DNA from: Sphingomonas sp. AR_OL41
GTDB taxonomy: Bacteria; Pseudomonadota; Alphaproteobacteria; Sphingomonadales; Sphingomonadaceae
NCBI RefSeq assembly: GCF_029911635.1
Contig: NZ_JARYTI010000002.1
Coordinates: 62,001-126,000 of the forward strand
Direction of reading: 5' to 3'
Length of the DNA stretch: 64,000 nt
The number at the start of each line of letters is the position of its first letter. Positions within the stretch are counted from its first letter, which is position 1. The position numbers and the translations under genes are program-made. Below the pieces are notes generated by a model that saw nothing but the letters and a program-made list of their open reading frames with translations, had not been told where the DNA came from and made no database searches. Below are positions 56,759 to 64,000 of the stretch, in pieces.

Positions 56759-58354
56759 TCAGGCGGCGCTGACCAGCCGGTGATCCTTATATTGCTCGCG
56801 CAATGCCGTCTTGAGCAGCTTGCCCGTCGCGGTATGCGGCAGCGAGTCGACGAAGACGATCTCGTCGGGCAGCCACCATTTCGCGACATGGCCGGCAAGA
56901 TGCGCGGTAACCTGTTCTGCAGTGACGTCGCTGCCCGGCTTGCGCACCACCAGCAGGATCGGCCGTTCGTCCCATTTGGGGTGATAGATGCCGATCGCCG
57001 CCGCCTCGCCGACACCGGGACAGCCGATCGCGGCGTTTTCCAGCTCGACCGAGCTGATCCACTCGCCGCCCGACTTGATCACATCCTTGGCGCGGTCGGT
57101 GATCTGCATCGTACCATCGGGGTGCAGCACCGAGACGTCGCCGGTGTCGAACCACTGGTCGGCATCGACGGCGTCCGCTTCGGCCTTGAAATAGCGCTTG
57201 ATCACCCAGGGACCGCGGATTTGCAGCCGGCCCGAGCTGATCCCGTCGCGCGGTTGCTCGACGCCCTCGTCGTCGATCACGCGCAGCTCGACACCGAACG
57301 GAATGGCGCCCTGTCGCGCAATGAGGTCGAGCCGCTCGTCCTTGCTCATCTCGTCCCAGTGCGACGGGTACATGCCCGCCGTTCCGACCGGCGAGGTCTC
57401 GGTCATCCCCCACAGATGCTTGACCGTGACACCCATATCCATGATCCGCTCGATCATCGCGCGCGGCGCGGCCGAGCCGCCGATCGTTACCTGCTGCAGA
57501 TGGCGCGGAACCTCGCCGGTCGCGTCGATATGCTGGAACATTGAAAGCCACACCGTCGGCACGCCGGCCGAATGCGTCACCTTCTCCTGATTCATCAGGC
57601 GGCACAGCACTGCGGCATCGTTGACTGCGGCATAGACGAATTTGGCGCCGGCCAACGCGCCGGCAAAGGGCAGCCCCCAGGCGGCGGCATGGAACATCGG
57701 CACGATCGGCAGGATCGCCGATTGCGACGAGATGTTGAACACCGCCGGCGCGACCTCGGCCATGGCATGGATCATCGTCGAGCGATGCTCGTACAGCACC
57801 CCCTTGGGGTTGCCCGTCGTGCCGCTGGTATAGCACAGCATACACGGCGCGCGCTCGTCGCCCTCGACCCAGACATAGTCGCCGCTCTCGGGCGCGATCA
57901 GCGCCTCGAAGCCGTCGGGACCGTCGCTGTCGAACACGACATAATGCTCGATCGTCGTCCATTGCGGCTTGAGCCGGTCGACGATCGGCTGGAACTGCCG
58001 GTCATAGAACAGCACGCGGTCCTCGGCATGGTTGGCGATATAGACCAGCTGCTCGTCGAACAGCCGCGGATTGATCGTGTGGATCACCCCGCCCATGCCG
58101 ATCGCGCCATACCACGAAATCAGATGCCGCGCATGGTTCATTCCCAGCGTGGCGATGCGATCGCCGGGTTTGCAGCCGAACCGTTCGAGCGCCTGGGCGA
58201 GCTTGCGCGCGTCGCGGGCGACGCCGGCCCAGTCGGTGCGGGTCTCGCTGCCATCGGCCCAGCTGGTGACGATCTCGCGGCGACCATGCTCGCGCGCCGC
58301 ATGTTCGATCAATCTCGGCACACGAAGCGCGAAATCCTGCATGGCACCGAGCAT
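56759..58354 (-). CDS. AMP-dependent acyl-CoA synthetase
   Basis: 531 residues from ATG 58354 (MLGAMQDF). The ANL superfamily motifs are complete: [22 protein letters not shown] (AMP binding), [47 protein letters not shown], and a C-terminal catalytic Lys in [17 protein letters not shown]. It resembles medium-chain/DmdB-type ligases. Placed ahead of rutB-C-D-A, it might activate an acid from uracil breakdown, but an unrelated fatty-acid role is equally possible. Its Shine-Dalgarno lies inside a palindromic repeat. Confidence 0.93.
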   Translation of the reverse strand: MLGAMQDFALRVPRLIEHAAREHGRREIVTSWADGSETRTDWAGVARDARKLAQALERFGCKPGDRIATLGMNHARHLISWYGAIGMGGVIHTINPRLFDEQLVYIANHAEDRVLFYDRQFQPIVDRLKPQWTTIEHYVVFDSDGPDGFEALIAPESGDYVWVEGDERAPCMLCYTSGTTGNPKGVLYEHRSTMIHAMAEVAPAVFNISSQSAILPIVPMFHAAAWGLPFAGALAGAKFVYAAVNDAAVLCRLMNQEKVTHSAGVPTVWLSMFQHIDATGEVPRHLQQVTIGGSAAPRAMIERIMDMGVTVKHLWGMTETSPVGTAGMYPSHWDEMSKDERLDLIARQGAIPFGVELRVIDDEGVEQPRDGISSGRLQIRGPWVIKRYFKAEADAVDADQWFDTGDVSVLHPDGTMQITDRAKDVIKSGGEWISSVELENAAIGCPGVGEAAAIGIYHPKWDERPILLVVRKPGSDVTAEQVTAHLAGHVAKWWLPDEIVFVDSLPHTATGKLLKTALREQYKDHRLVSAA

Positions 58355-58361
58355 TCTATCT

Positions 58362-58444
58362 CCCCTCCCGCTTGCGGCAGGGGACCAAGGGGTGGGCTCC
58401 CGACTTCCGCAAACCAGTGTTATGGGTGAGCGCAACGCTCACCC
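58362..58444. repeat. Palindromic hairpin pair between the acyl-CoA ligase and dnaE
   Basis: First hairpin: CCCCT-C-CCG, loop CTTG, CGG-C-AGGGG (58362-58383). Second: GGGTGAGCG, loop CAA, CGCTCACCC (58424-58444), a perfect nine-base stem. On the minus strand the first one's 3' arm supplies GGGGAG five bases before the ligase ATG. The dnaE stop follows 29 bases beyond the second. The first hairpin resembles palindromes I recall as common between genes of sphingomonads. Confidence 0.55.
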
Positions 58445-58473
58445 CGAAGCCGCACGCCTTAGAGCAGCCGCCA

Positions 58474-61400
58474 TCAACCGACCAGCGCCAGCCTCGTCTC
58501 CGAGGTTTTCAGCGCCACGTTGCGCACATCCTGCAAGGCTTCGATCCGCGCGGCAAGCTCCCCGTCAATCAGGAAGTCGCGGCCAAGCAGCACGCGCGCC
58601 GTGCCGCCATCGGGCAGCGCCGCATTGGCCCAGATCTGCCCGCGTGCCCCGCGCGCCTCGGCCACCAGCGCGGCGAGCGCGGCCATGCCCTCGGGCGAAA
58701 CGATGTCGGCCTCCAGCACGAAGCGCGCATTGCTCGCCAGTGCCTCGAACGGCTGGAAGCGCTTGATCGACACACGCGGGCTCTCTTCGCCCGGCCTGCG
58801 ATCGAGCTCGACGGTGACGATCCCGCACGCGCCATTGCGCGCCGCCTCCTCGAGGTCGGCCGCGACCATGTCGTCGAAACAGGTGGCGACGAACTGCCCC
58901 GATGGGTCCGACAGCGTCGCCATCAGGTAACGTCGCCCGCGCGCCGAGGTGCGCCAGCGCGCATCCTCGATCAGCGCCGCCATCGTCGCACCGGCGCGCG
59001 TGCCGTCGTCGGGAATGTCGAGCTCGCCCAGCGCGGCATAGCTGCGCGCGCCATGGCTCTTGGCGAGATGGCCATGTCGATCGACCGGGTGCGCCGAGAA
59101 ATAGAAGCCGAACGCCTCCTTCTCCTGCTCCATGCGCTGCGCCAGCGTCCAGCGCGCCGATTGAGGCAGACGGATCGCCGGCTCGGCCGCATCCTCGCCG
59201 CCGAACAGGCCGTGCTGGCCGCTGACCTTCTGGTCATGGACGCGCGCCGCGGTGGCGAGGATCGTCTCGGCACAGGCGAAGATGCCCGCGCGGTTGAGGT
59301 CGAAGCTGTCGAACGCCCCCGCCCCGGCCAGCGTCTCGATCTGGCGCTTGTTGAGCATGCGCGGGTCGACACGGTGCGCGAGGTCGTCAATGCCCGCGAA
59401 TGTGCCCTGCGCGTCGCGTTCAGCCACCAGCCGCTCCATCGCGCCCTCACCGACGCTCTTTAGCGCGGCGAGCGCATAGCGCACCCCGAAGCCGTCCTTG
59501 GTTTCTTCGACCGAGAATTCCGCGATGCTGGCATTGATGTCGGGCGGCAGACAGGTGACGCCCATGCGGCGCATATCGTCGGTGAAGATGCCGAGCTTAT
59601 CGGTCAGCCCCATGTCGTAACACATCGAGGCGGCGTAGAATTCGTGCGGATAATGCGCCTTTAGCCAGGCGGTGTGATAGGCGAGCAGCGCATAGGCCGC
59701 GGCATGGCTCTTGTTGAAACCATAGCCGGCGAACTTGTCGATCAAGTCGAACAGCTCGTTGGCCTTGCCTGCCTCGATGCCGTTGACCGCCTTGCAACCC
59801 TCGACGAAGCCGGCGCGCTGCGCGTCCATCTCGGCCTTGATCTTCTTGCCCATCGCGCGCCGCAACAGATCGGCCTGTCCCAGACTGTATCCGGCGAGCA
59901 CCTGCGCCGCCTGCATCACCTGTTCCTGGTAGACGAAGATGCCGTAGGTTTCCGACAGGATGCCTTCGAGCAACGGGTGCGGATATTCGATCGGCTCCCG
60001 GCCGTTCTTGCGCGCGCCGAACATCGGGATATTGTCCATCGGGCCCGGGCGGTAGAGCGAGACAAGCGCGATGATGTCGCCAAAGTTCGACGGCCGCACC
60101 GCCGCCAGCGTGCGCCGCATGCCCTCGGATTCGAGCTGGAACACGCCGACCGTGTCGCCCTTTTGCAGCAGCTTGTAGACCGCCTCGTCATCCCATTCGA
60201 GCGTCTCGAGATCGACGATCACGCCGCGATCGGCGAGCATCTCCAGCGCCTTCTTCAGCACCGACAAGGTTTTCAGGCCGAGAAAGTCGAACTTCACCAG
60301 CCCGGCGCTTTCGACATATTTCATGTCGAACTGCGTCACCGGCATGTCGGAGCGCGGATCGCGATACAGCGGGACGAGTTGCGCCAGCGGCCGGTCGCCG
60401 ATCACCACGCCGGCGGCATGGGTCGAGCTGTGGCGCGGCAGACCCTCCAGCTTCATCGCCAGGTCGAGCAGCCGCTTGATCCCGTCGTCGTTGCGATATT
60501 CCTGCGCCAGTTCGCTGACGCCGTTGAGCGCGCGCTCCAGCGTCCAGGGGTCGGTCGGATGGTTGGGCACCAGCTTGGCGATGCGGTCGACCTGGCCATA
60601 GCTCATCTGCAGCACGCGGCCGGTGTCCTTGAGCACCGCGCGCGCCTTCAGCTTTCCGAAGGTGATGATCTGCGCAACCTGGTCGCGGCCATATTTCTCC
60701 TGGACGTAGCGGATCACCTCGCCACGCCGCGTTTCGCAGAAATCGATGTCGAAGTCGGGCATCGACACGCGTTCGGGGTTGAGGAAGCGCTCGAACAGCA
60801 GCCCGAGTTTCATCGGGTCGAGATCGGTGATCGTCAGCGCCCAGGCGACGACCGAGCCAGCGCCCGAACCACGGCCCGGACCGACCGGAATGTCATGGTC
60901 CTTGGCCCATTTGATGAAGTCGGCGACGATCAGGAAGTAACCGGGAAAGCCCATCGAGATGATCACGTCGAGCTCGAAATCGAGCCGCTCGGTATAGAGC
61001 CGACGCGCATCGTCGTCGGCAATACCGGCCTTTTCGAGCCGCGCCTCCAGCCCGGCATGCGCGTCGACGCGCAGCGCGATCGCCTCGGCGTCGCGGTCGC
61101 CGGCAAGGCTCGGCAGGATCGGCTTGCGGTACGGCGCCGACACCGCGCAGCGCTGTGCCACGACCATCGTGTTGGCGATCGCCTCGGGCAGGTCGGCGAA
61201 CAGCAGCCGCATATCCTTGGCCGGCTTCATCCAAGCATCGGGCGAACTGCGCGGCCGGTCCTCGCTTTCGAGATAGGAGGAGTGGGCGATGCACAGCAGC
61301 GCGTCATGCGCCTCGCCGAATGCCTCGTCGGCGAAGCAGCACGGGTTGGTCGCAACGAGCGGCAGGTCGCGATCATAGGCCAGGTCGAGCAACGGCGCCT

Positions 61401-61956
61401 CGGCCCGGCCCTCGATCTCGTCGAGCCGCCGCGTCAACTCGATATAGAGCCGCTCGGGAAACAAAGCCTGCAACCGGTCGGCATAAGCCAAGGCGCGATC
61501 GGGCTGGTCCTCGGCGAACAGCCGCGCCAACCCGCCCTCGCGGCCGACGGTGAGCGCGATCAGCCCGTCGGTCCGTCCTTCGAGCGCCGCGAAATCGACA
61601 TGCGGTGCCAGTTCGAGCGGCCGGTCGAGATGCGCCTGCGACACCAGCCCGCACAGATTTTGGTAACCCGTCTCGTCCTGCGCATAGAGCGCGATCCAGT
61701 CGACGATCGGTTCGACGCTGTCGGGCATGTCTGGCCGCGCCAGGCCGAGCATGGCGCCGATCACCGGCTGCACGCCGGCGCCCTTGCACGCATCGGAAAA
61801 TGCCATCGCGGCGTATAGCCCGTTGCGGTCAGTCAGCGCGACCGCCGGGAAGCCGAGTTCCTGCGCGCGCTTGGCAATCGCCTTGGGCTCGATCGCGCCG
61901 TCGAGCATGGTGTAGGACGAAAAGACGCGGAGGGGCACGAAACCGGAATGAGGCAT
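58474..61956 (-). CDS. dnaE: DNA polymerase III alpha subunit
   Basis: 1160 residues, full-length DnaE. An N-terminal PHP domain (FVPLRVFSSYTMLDGAIEP, VALTDRNGLYAAMAF) is followed by the polymerase core: GPGRGSGAGSVVAWAL and MPDFDIDFCETRRGEVI with catalytic Asp, then FNKSHAAAYALLAYHTAWLKA; HhH and C-terminal OB domains follow. The N-terminus and length mark it as the replicative DnaE, not the error-prone DnaE2. It stands alone between two palindromic repeat elements. Confidence 0.98.
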   Translation of the reverse strand: MPHSGFVPLRVFSSYTMLDGAIEPKAIAKRAQELGFPAVALTDRNGLYAAMAFSDACKGAGVQPVIGAMLGLARPDMPDSVEPIVDWIALYAQDETGYQNLCGLVSQAHLDRPLELAPHVDFAALEGRTDGLIALTVGREGGLARLFAEDQPDRALAYADRLQALFPERLYIELTRRLDEIEGRAEAPLLDLAYDRDLPLVATNPCCFADEAFGEAHDALLCIAHSSYLESEDRPRSSPDAWMKPAKDMRLLFADLPEAIANTMVVAQRCAVSAPYRKPILPSLAGDRDAEAIALRVDAHAGLEARLEKAGIADDDARRLYTERLDFELDVIISMGFPGYFLIVADFIKWAKDHDIPVGPGRGSGAGSVVAWALTITDLDPMKLGLLFERFLNPERVSMPDFDIDFCETRRGEVIRYVQEKYGRDQVAQIITFGKLKARAVLKDTGRVLQMSYGQVDRIAKLVPNHPTDPWTLERALNGVSELAQEYRNDDGIKRLLDLAMKLEGLPRHSSTHAAGVVIGDRPLAQLVPLYRDPRSDMPVTQFDMKYVESAGLVKFDFLGLKTLSVLKKALEMLADRGVIVDLETLEWDDEAVYKLLQKGDTVGVFQLESEGMRRTLAAVRPSNFGDIIALVSLYRPGPMDNIPMFGARKNGREPIEYPHPLLEGILSETYGIFVYQEQVMQAAQVLAGYSLGQADLLRRAMGKKIKAEMDAQRAGFVEGCKAVNGIEAGKANELFDLIDKFAGYGFNKSHAAAYALLAYHTAWLKAHYPHEFYAASMCYDMGLTDKLGIFTDDMRRMGVTCLPPDINASIAEFSVEETKDGFGVRYALAALKSVGEGAMERLVAERDAQGTFAGIDDLAHRVDPRMLNKRQIETLAGAGAFDSFDLNRAGIFACAETILATAARVHDQKVSGQHGLFGGEDAAEPAIRLPQSARWTLAQRMEQEKEAFGFYFSAHPVDRHGHLAKSHGARSYAALGELDIPDDGTRAGATMAALIEDARWRTSARGRRYLMATLSDPSGQFVATCFDDMVAADLEEAARNGACGIVTVELDRRPGEESPRVSIKRFQPFEALASNARFVLEADIVSPEGMAALAALVAEARGARGQIWANAALPDGGTARVLLGRDFLIDGELAARIEALQDVRNVALKTSETRLALVG

Positions 61957-62039
61957 CGACCGGTTATGCGCGCCTCAGATGATTCGCGAAACCGCCATCC
62001 GGCCGGATAGTGGCGAATTTCTTCGCAAACCTTTCGGAT

Positions 62040-62106
62040 CTCCTGCGAACGCAGGAGCCCAGTGTTTCTCAGCGGCAGCGCTCCTGGCTCCTGCTTTCGC
62101 AGGAGC
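62040..62106. repeat. Palindromic hairpin doublet between dnaE and gpx
   Basis: Left: CTCCTGC, loop GAAC, GCAGGAG (62040-62057). Right: GCTCCTGC, loop TTTC, GCAGGAGC (62087-62106). The two stems are the same sequence in inverted arrangement, separated by 29 bases, with flanking CCCAG and CTCCTGG also partly inverted. It is a doublet of the same design as 418-515 but with a different stem sequence. Confidence 0.6.
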
Positions 62107-62119
62107 ACGAGGGCTGGCG

Positions 62120-62599
62120 CTACAGCAGCGCCTCGATATCCGCCTTGATCTCTTCAGGCTTGGTCGTCGGCGCGTACCGCTTGACCGTTTTGCCGCTGCG
62201 ATCGACGAGGAACTTGGTGAAGTTCCATTTGATCGACTTGGAACCCATCAGCCCCGGCGCCTCGCTCTTGAGTTGCTCGAACAGCGGATCGGCGTCGGTG
62301 CCGTTGACGTCGATCTTGGCGAACATCGGGAAGGTCACGTCATAGGTCAGCGAGCAGAAATTGGCGATCTCGGCGGCATCGCCCGGCTCCTGCCCGCCAA
62401 ACTGGTTGCACGGAAACCCCAGCACCTCGAAATCGCGCCCGGCCAGCTCGCGGTGCAGTGCTTCGAGCCCGGCATATTGCGGGGTGAAGCCGCATTTCGA
62501 GGCGGTGTTGACGATCAACAGCACCTTGCCGGCATAGGCCGACAGGTCGACGGTCGAGCCATCGGCCGCCTTGACGCTCATCTCGGTGATCGCGGTCAT
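62120..62599 (-). CDS. Glutathione peroxidase family protein
   Basis: 159 residues. The peroxidatic Cys36 is in VNTASKCGFTPQY; GFPCNQFGGQEPG and IKWNFTKFLVDRSG supply Gln and Trp of the catalytic tetrad. A second Cys in GFPCNQF and another in ANFCSLT allow a thioredoxin-dependent cycle, which is common for bacterial members. It overlaps the acetyltransferase gene by ATGA. Confidence 0.94.
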   Translation of the reverse strand: MTAITEMSVKAADGSTVDLSAYAGKVLLIVNTASKCGFTPQYAGLEALHRELAGRDFEVLGFPCNQFGGQEPGDAAEIANFCSLTYDVTFPMFAKIDVNGTDADPLFEQLKSEAPGLMGSKSIKWNFTKFLVDRSGKTVKRYAPTTKPEEIKADIEALL

Positions 62600-63201
62600 G
62601 CTTTGCTCTCCTCATGGCGCGACAGCAGGAAACGCAGATTCTGCCGTACGCCGGGCCATTCATCGGCGATGATCGAATAGACGACAAGATCGCGCACGCG
62701 ACCATCCGGCATGATGCCATGCTTGCGCAGCACCCCGTCGCGCTTGGCGCCGAGCCGTTCGATCGCCGCTTGCGAGCGCTTGTTGAACCAGTCGGTGCGG
62801 ATCTGCACCACATTGCAGCCCATCACCTCGAAGGCATGGCGGAGCAGCAGCAGCTTGGCCTCGGTGTTGACGCCGGTCCGTTGCACCGACTTTGCGTAGA
62901 ACGTCCCGCCGATTTCCAGCCGCTTGCTGGCCTCGTTCATCCGCATGTAGCGGGTGAGCCCGACCACTCTGCCGTCCGGGGTCTCGACCGCGAACGGCAT
63001 GGCGCGTCCGAAATCGCGTTCCTTGAAGATCGTTGCCATCGCCGCATCGGGATCGACGAAGCTGGAAACATTGGTGAAGAACAAAGCCGTCAAGTCGCCA
63101 TCGCCCGCGGCCGCGACGATCGCGTCGCGGTCCTCGACGCGCAGCGGCCGCAACGTGACATAGTCGCCGCGCAGCGTCGGCGCGTCACGCCAGGCGGTCA
63201 C
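62596..63201 (-). CDS. GNAT-family N-acetyltransferase, RimJ/RimL-like
   Basis: 201 residues from GTG 63201, overlapping the lolD stop (GTGA). [22 protein letters not shown] at the start, [70 protein letters not shown] in the middle: the acetyl-CoA binding beta strand and the [10 protein letters not shown] signature are clear. It would acetylate an amino group on protein or a small molecule; the target is unknown. Confidence 0.9.
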   Translation of the reverse strand: MTAWRDAPTLRGDYVTLRPLRVEDRDAIVAAAGDGDLTALFFTNVSSFVDPDAAMATIFKERDFGRAMPFAVETPDGRVVGLTRYMRMNEASKRLEIGGTFYAKSVQRTGVNTEAKLLLLRHAFEVMGCNVVQIRTDWFNKRSQAAIERLGAKRDGVLRKHGIMPDGRVRDLVVYSIIADEWPGVRQNLRFLLSRHEESKA

Positions 63202-63872
63202 ACCAACCGTCCTTCGGCCAACCTCACGACGCGGTCCATCTTGCTCGCCATGCGCTCGTTATGCGTCGCAATCAGCGCCGCCGAGCCCTCGCCGCGCACC
63301 AGCCGCAGAAACTCGGCCAGCACGACATCGGCGGTCGATTCGTCGAGATTGCCGGTCGGTTCGTCGGCCAGCACCAGCGCCGGCTTGTTGGCCAGCGCCC
63401 GCGCCACCGCGACGCGCTGCTGCTCGCCGCCCGACAGCTGGCTCGGCCGATGCGTCAGGCGGTGGCCGAGCCCCAGCGCGGTCAGTAGCGCGGTCGCCCG
63501 CTCATCGGCTTCGGCGCGCGTACGGTCGCGGATCAACTGCGGCAGCACGACATTCTCGGTCGCGTTGAAATCGGGCAGCAGGTGATGGAACTGGTAAACG
63601 AAGCCGAGATAATCGCGCCGCAACACGGTCCGTGCATGCGCGTCGGCGCGCGACGCCTCCTGCCCCGCAATCCGGATCGAGCCCTGGAAACCGCCTTCGA
63701 GCAGACCGACTGCCTGCAACATCGTCGATTTGCCCGAGCCGGAAGGGCCGAGCAGCGCGACGATCTCGCCCTGCCCCACCGTCAGATCGACGCCGCGCAG
63801 CACTTCGATCGTCACGTCGCCCTGCTGGAAGCTGCGCGTCAGGCCCGTAACCTCGAGGATCGGACTATTCAT
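63198..63872 (-). CDS. lolD: Lipoprotein-releasing ABC transporter ATP-binding protein LolD
   Basis: 224 residues. Walker [13 protein letters not shown]-loop [17 protein letters not shown], signature [15 protein letters not shown], Walker [13 protein letters not shown] and the H-loop region [11 protein letters not shown] are complete. The LPDF-ATENV segment is typical of LolD. It powers release of lipoproteins from the inner membrane. Its ATG at 63872 overlaps the permease end by eight bases. Confidence 0.95.
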   Translation of the reverse strand: MNSPILEVTGLTRSFQQGDVTIEVLRGVDLTVGQGEIVALLGPSGSGKSTMLQAVGLLEGGFQGSIRIAGQEASRADAHARTVLRRDYLGFVYQFHHLLPDFNATENVVLPQLIRDRTRAEADERATALLTALGLGHRLTHRPSQLSGGEQQRVAVARALANKPALVLADEPTGNLDESTADVVLAEFLRLVRGEGSAALIATHNERMASKMDRVVRLAEGRLV

Positions 63873-64000
63873 AACGCAGCACCTGCACCGGATCGGTACT
63901 CGCCGCTCGGAAGGCGGGATAGAGCGTGGCGAGAAAGCTGAACAGCAAAGCCATCACGGCGATCGTCGTCACCTCGACCGGGCTGCTGCGCGACGGCAAT
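63865..64000 (-). CDS. LolC/E-type permease, C-terminal end only
   Basis: Partial: 45 codons, cut by the window edge. The visible end ([27 protein letters not shown], then stop) is the standard last membrane helix and tail of LolC/LolE permeases. It sits directly before lolD on the same strand, overlapping it, which confirms the lol operon. Confidence 0.88.
   Translation of the reverse strand, partial: LPSRSSPVEVTTIAVMALLFSFLATLYPAFRAASTDPVQVLRYE

Noticed and set aside
59674..61818. 714-codon open frame on the plus strand opposite dnaE
   Set aside because: Shadow of dnaE; the product has no domain-like order.

Overview
This window is a high-G+C stretch of chromosome, about two thirds G+C by eye, from an alphaproteobacterium, most likely a sphingomonad (Sphingomonadaceae). 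The evidence is the conserved alphaproteobacterial gene strings chvI-chvG-hprK-rapZ-EIIA-HPr and lptD-surA-pdxA-rsmA, a short alpha-type HPr kinase, an ATP-type PEP carboxykinase, HdaA next to polyphosphate kinase, a LexA-type box of the direct-repeat form GAAC-N7-GAAC, and small palindromic intergenic repeats of a kind I associate with sphingomonads. Genes are tightly packed, with many 4-base ATGA/GTGA start-stop overlaps. I see no prophage, transposase, CRISPR array, rRNA or tRNA. The content is almost entirely core chromosome.

Layout. 1-9.4 kb: partial ppk2, aspS, rnd, ppx, ppk and hdaA with an upstream exported protein; this region makes, uses and degrades polyphosphate and also holds tRNA charging and the DnaA regulator. 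9.4-12.2 kb: purM-purN, an MmcQ-like gene and a small membrane protein in a coupled chain. 12.2-14.6 kb: ndk, holC, pepA. 14.7-20.3 kb: lptD-surA-pdxA-rsmA (outer-membrane biogenesis, vitamin B6, rRNA methylation). 20.3-25.4 kb: TPR protein, rsmB, guaB, an SPFH/NfeD pair, a DUF937-like protein. 25.5-32.9 kb: an uncharacterised protein and pckA, divergent from the ChvG/ChvI envelope-stress two-component system, which runs into a PTS-type regulatory relay (HprK, RapZ, EIIA, HPr) and an RNA methyltransferase. 33-37.2 kb: META-domain protein, rmuC with a probable SOS box, fhs.

37.5-45.1 kb: def-recR, fmt-truA, then a minus-strand block of hutG-ilvD-lipoprotein-nnr-RNA methyltransferase. 45.8-48.5 kb: a structured non-coding stretch, ispE, ETF-ubiquinone oxidoreductase. 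48.6-53.7 kb: a degenerate uracil-DNA-glycosylase-like protein coupled to a lytic transglycosylase, moaB, a YbjN-like protein, a VOC protein and a PA0069-type radical SAM protein. 53.7-58.4 kb: a pyrimidine-degradation (Rut) operon in the order rutB-C-D-A behind an AMP-dependent acyl-CoA ligase. 58.5-64 kb: dnaE, glutathione peroxidase, GNAT acetyltransferase, lolD and the end of a LolC/E permease.

No clearly new multi-gene system is visible. The items most worth following are the rearranged Rut operon without RutE/F/G and with an acyl-CoA ligase, the Fe-S-less UDG-like protein, the LexA-type box before rmuC, the 18-bp palindrome between pckA and chvI, a possible small RNA or leader upstream of hutG, helically phased repeats between fhs and def, and several different hairpin-doublet intergenic repeats.
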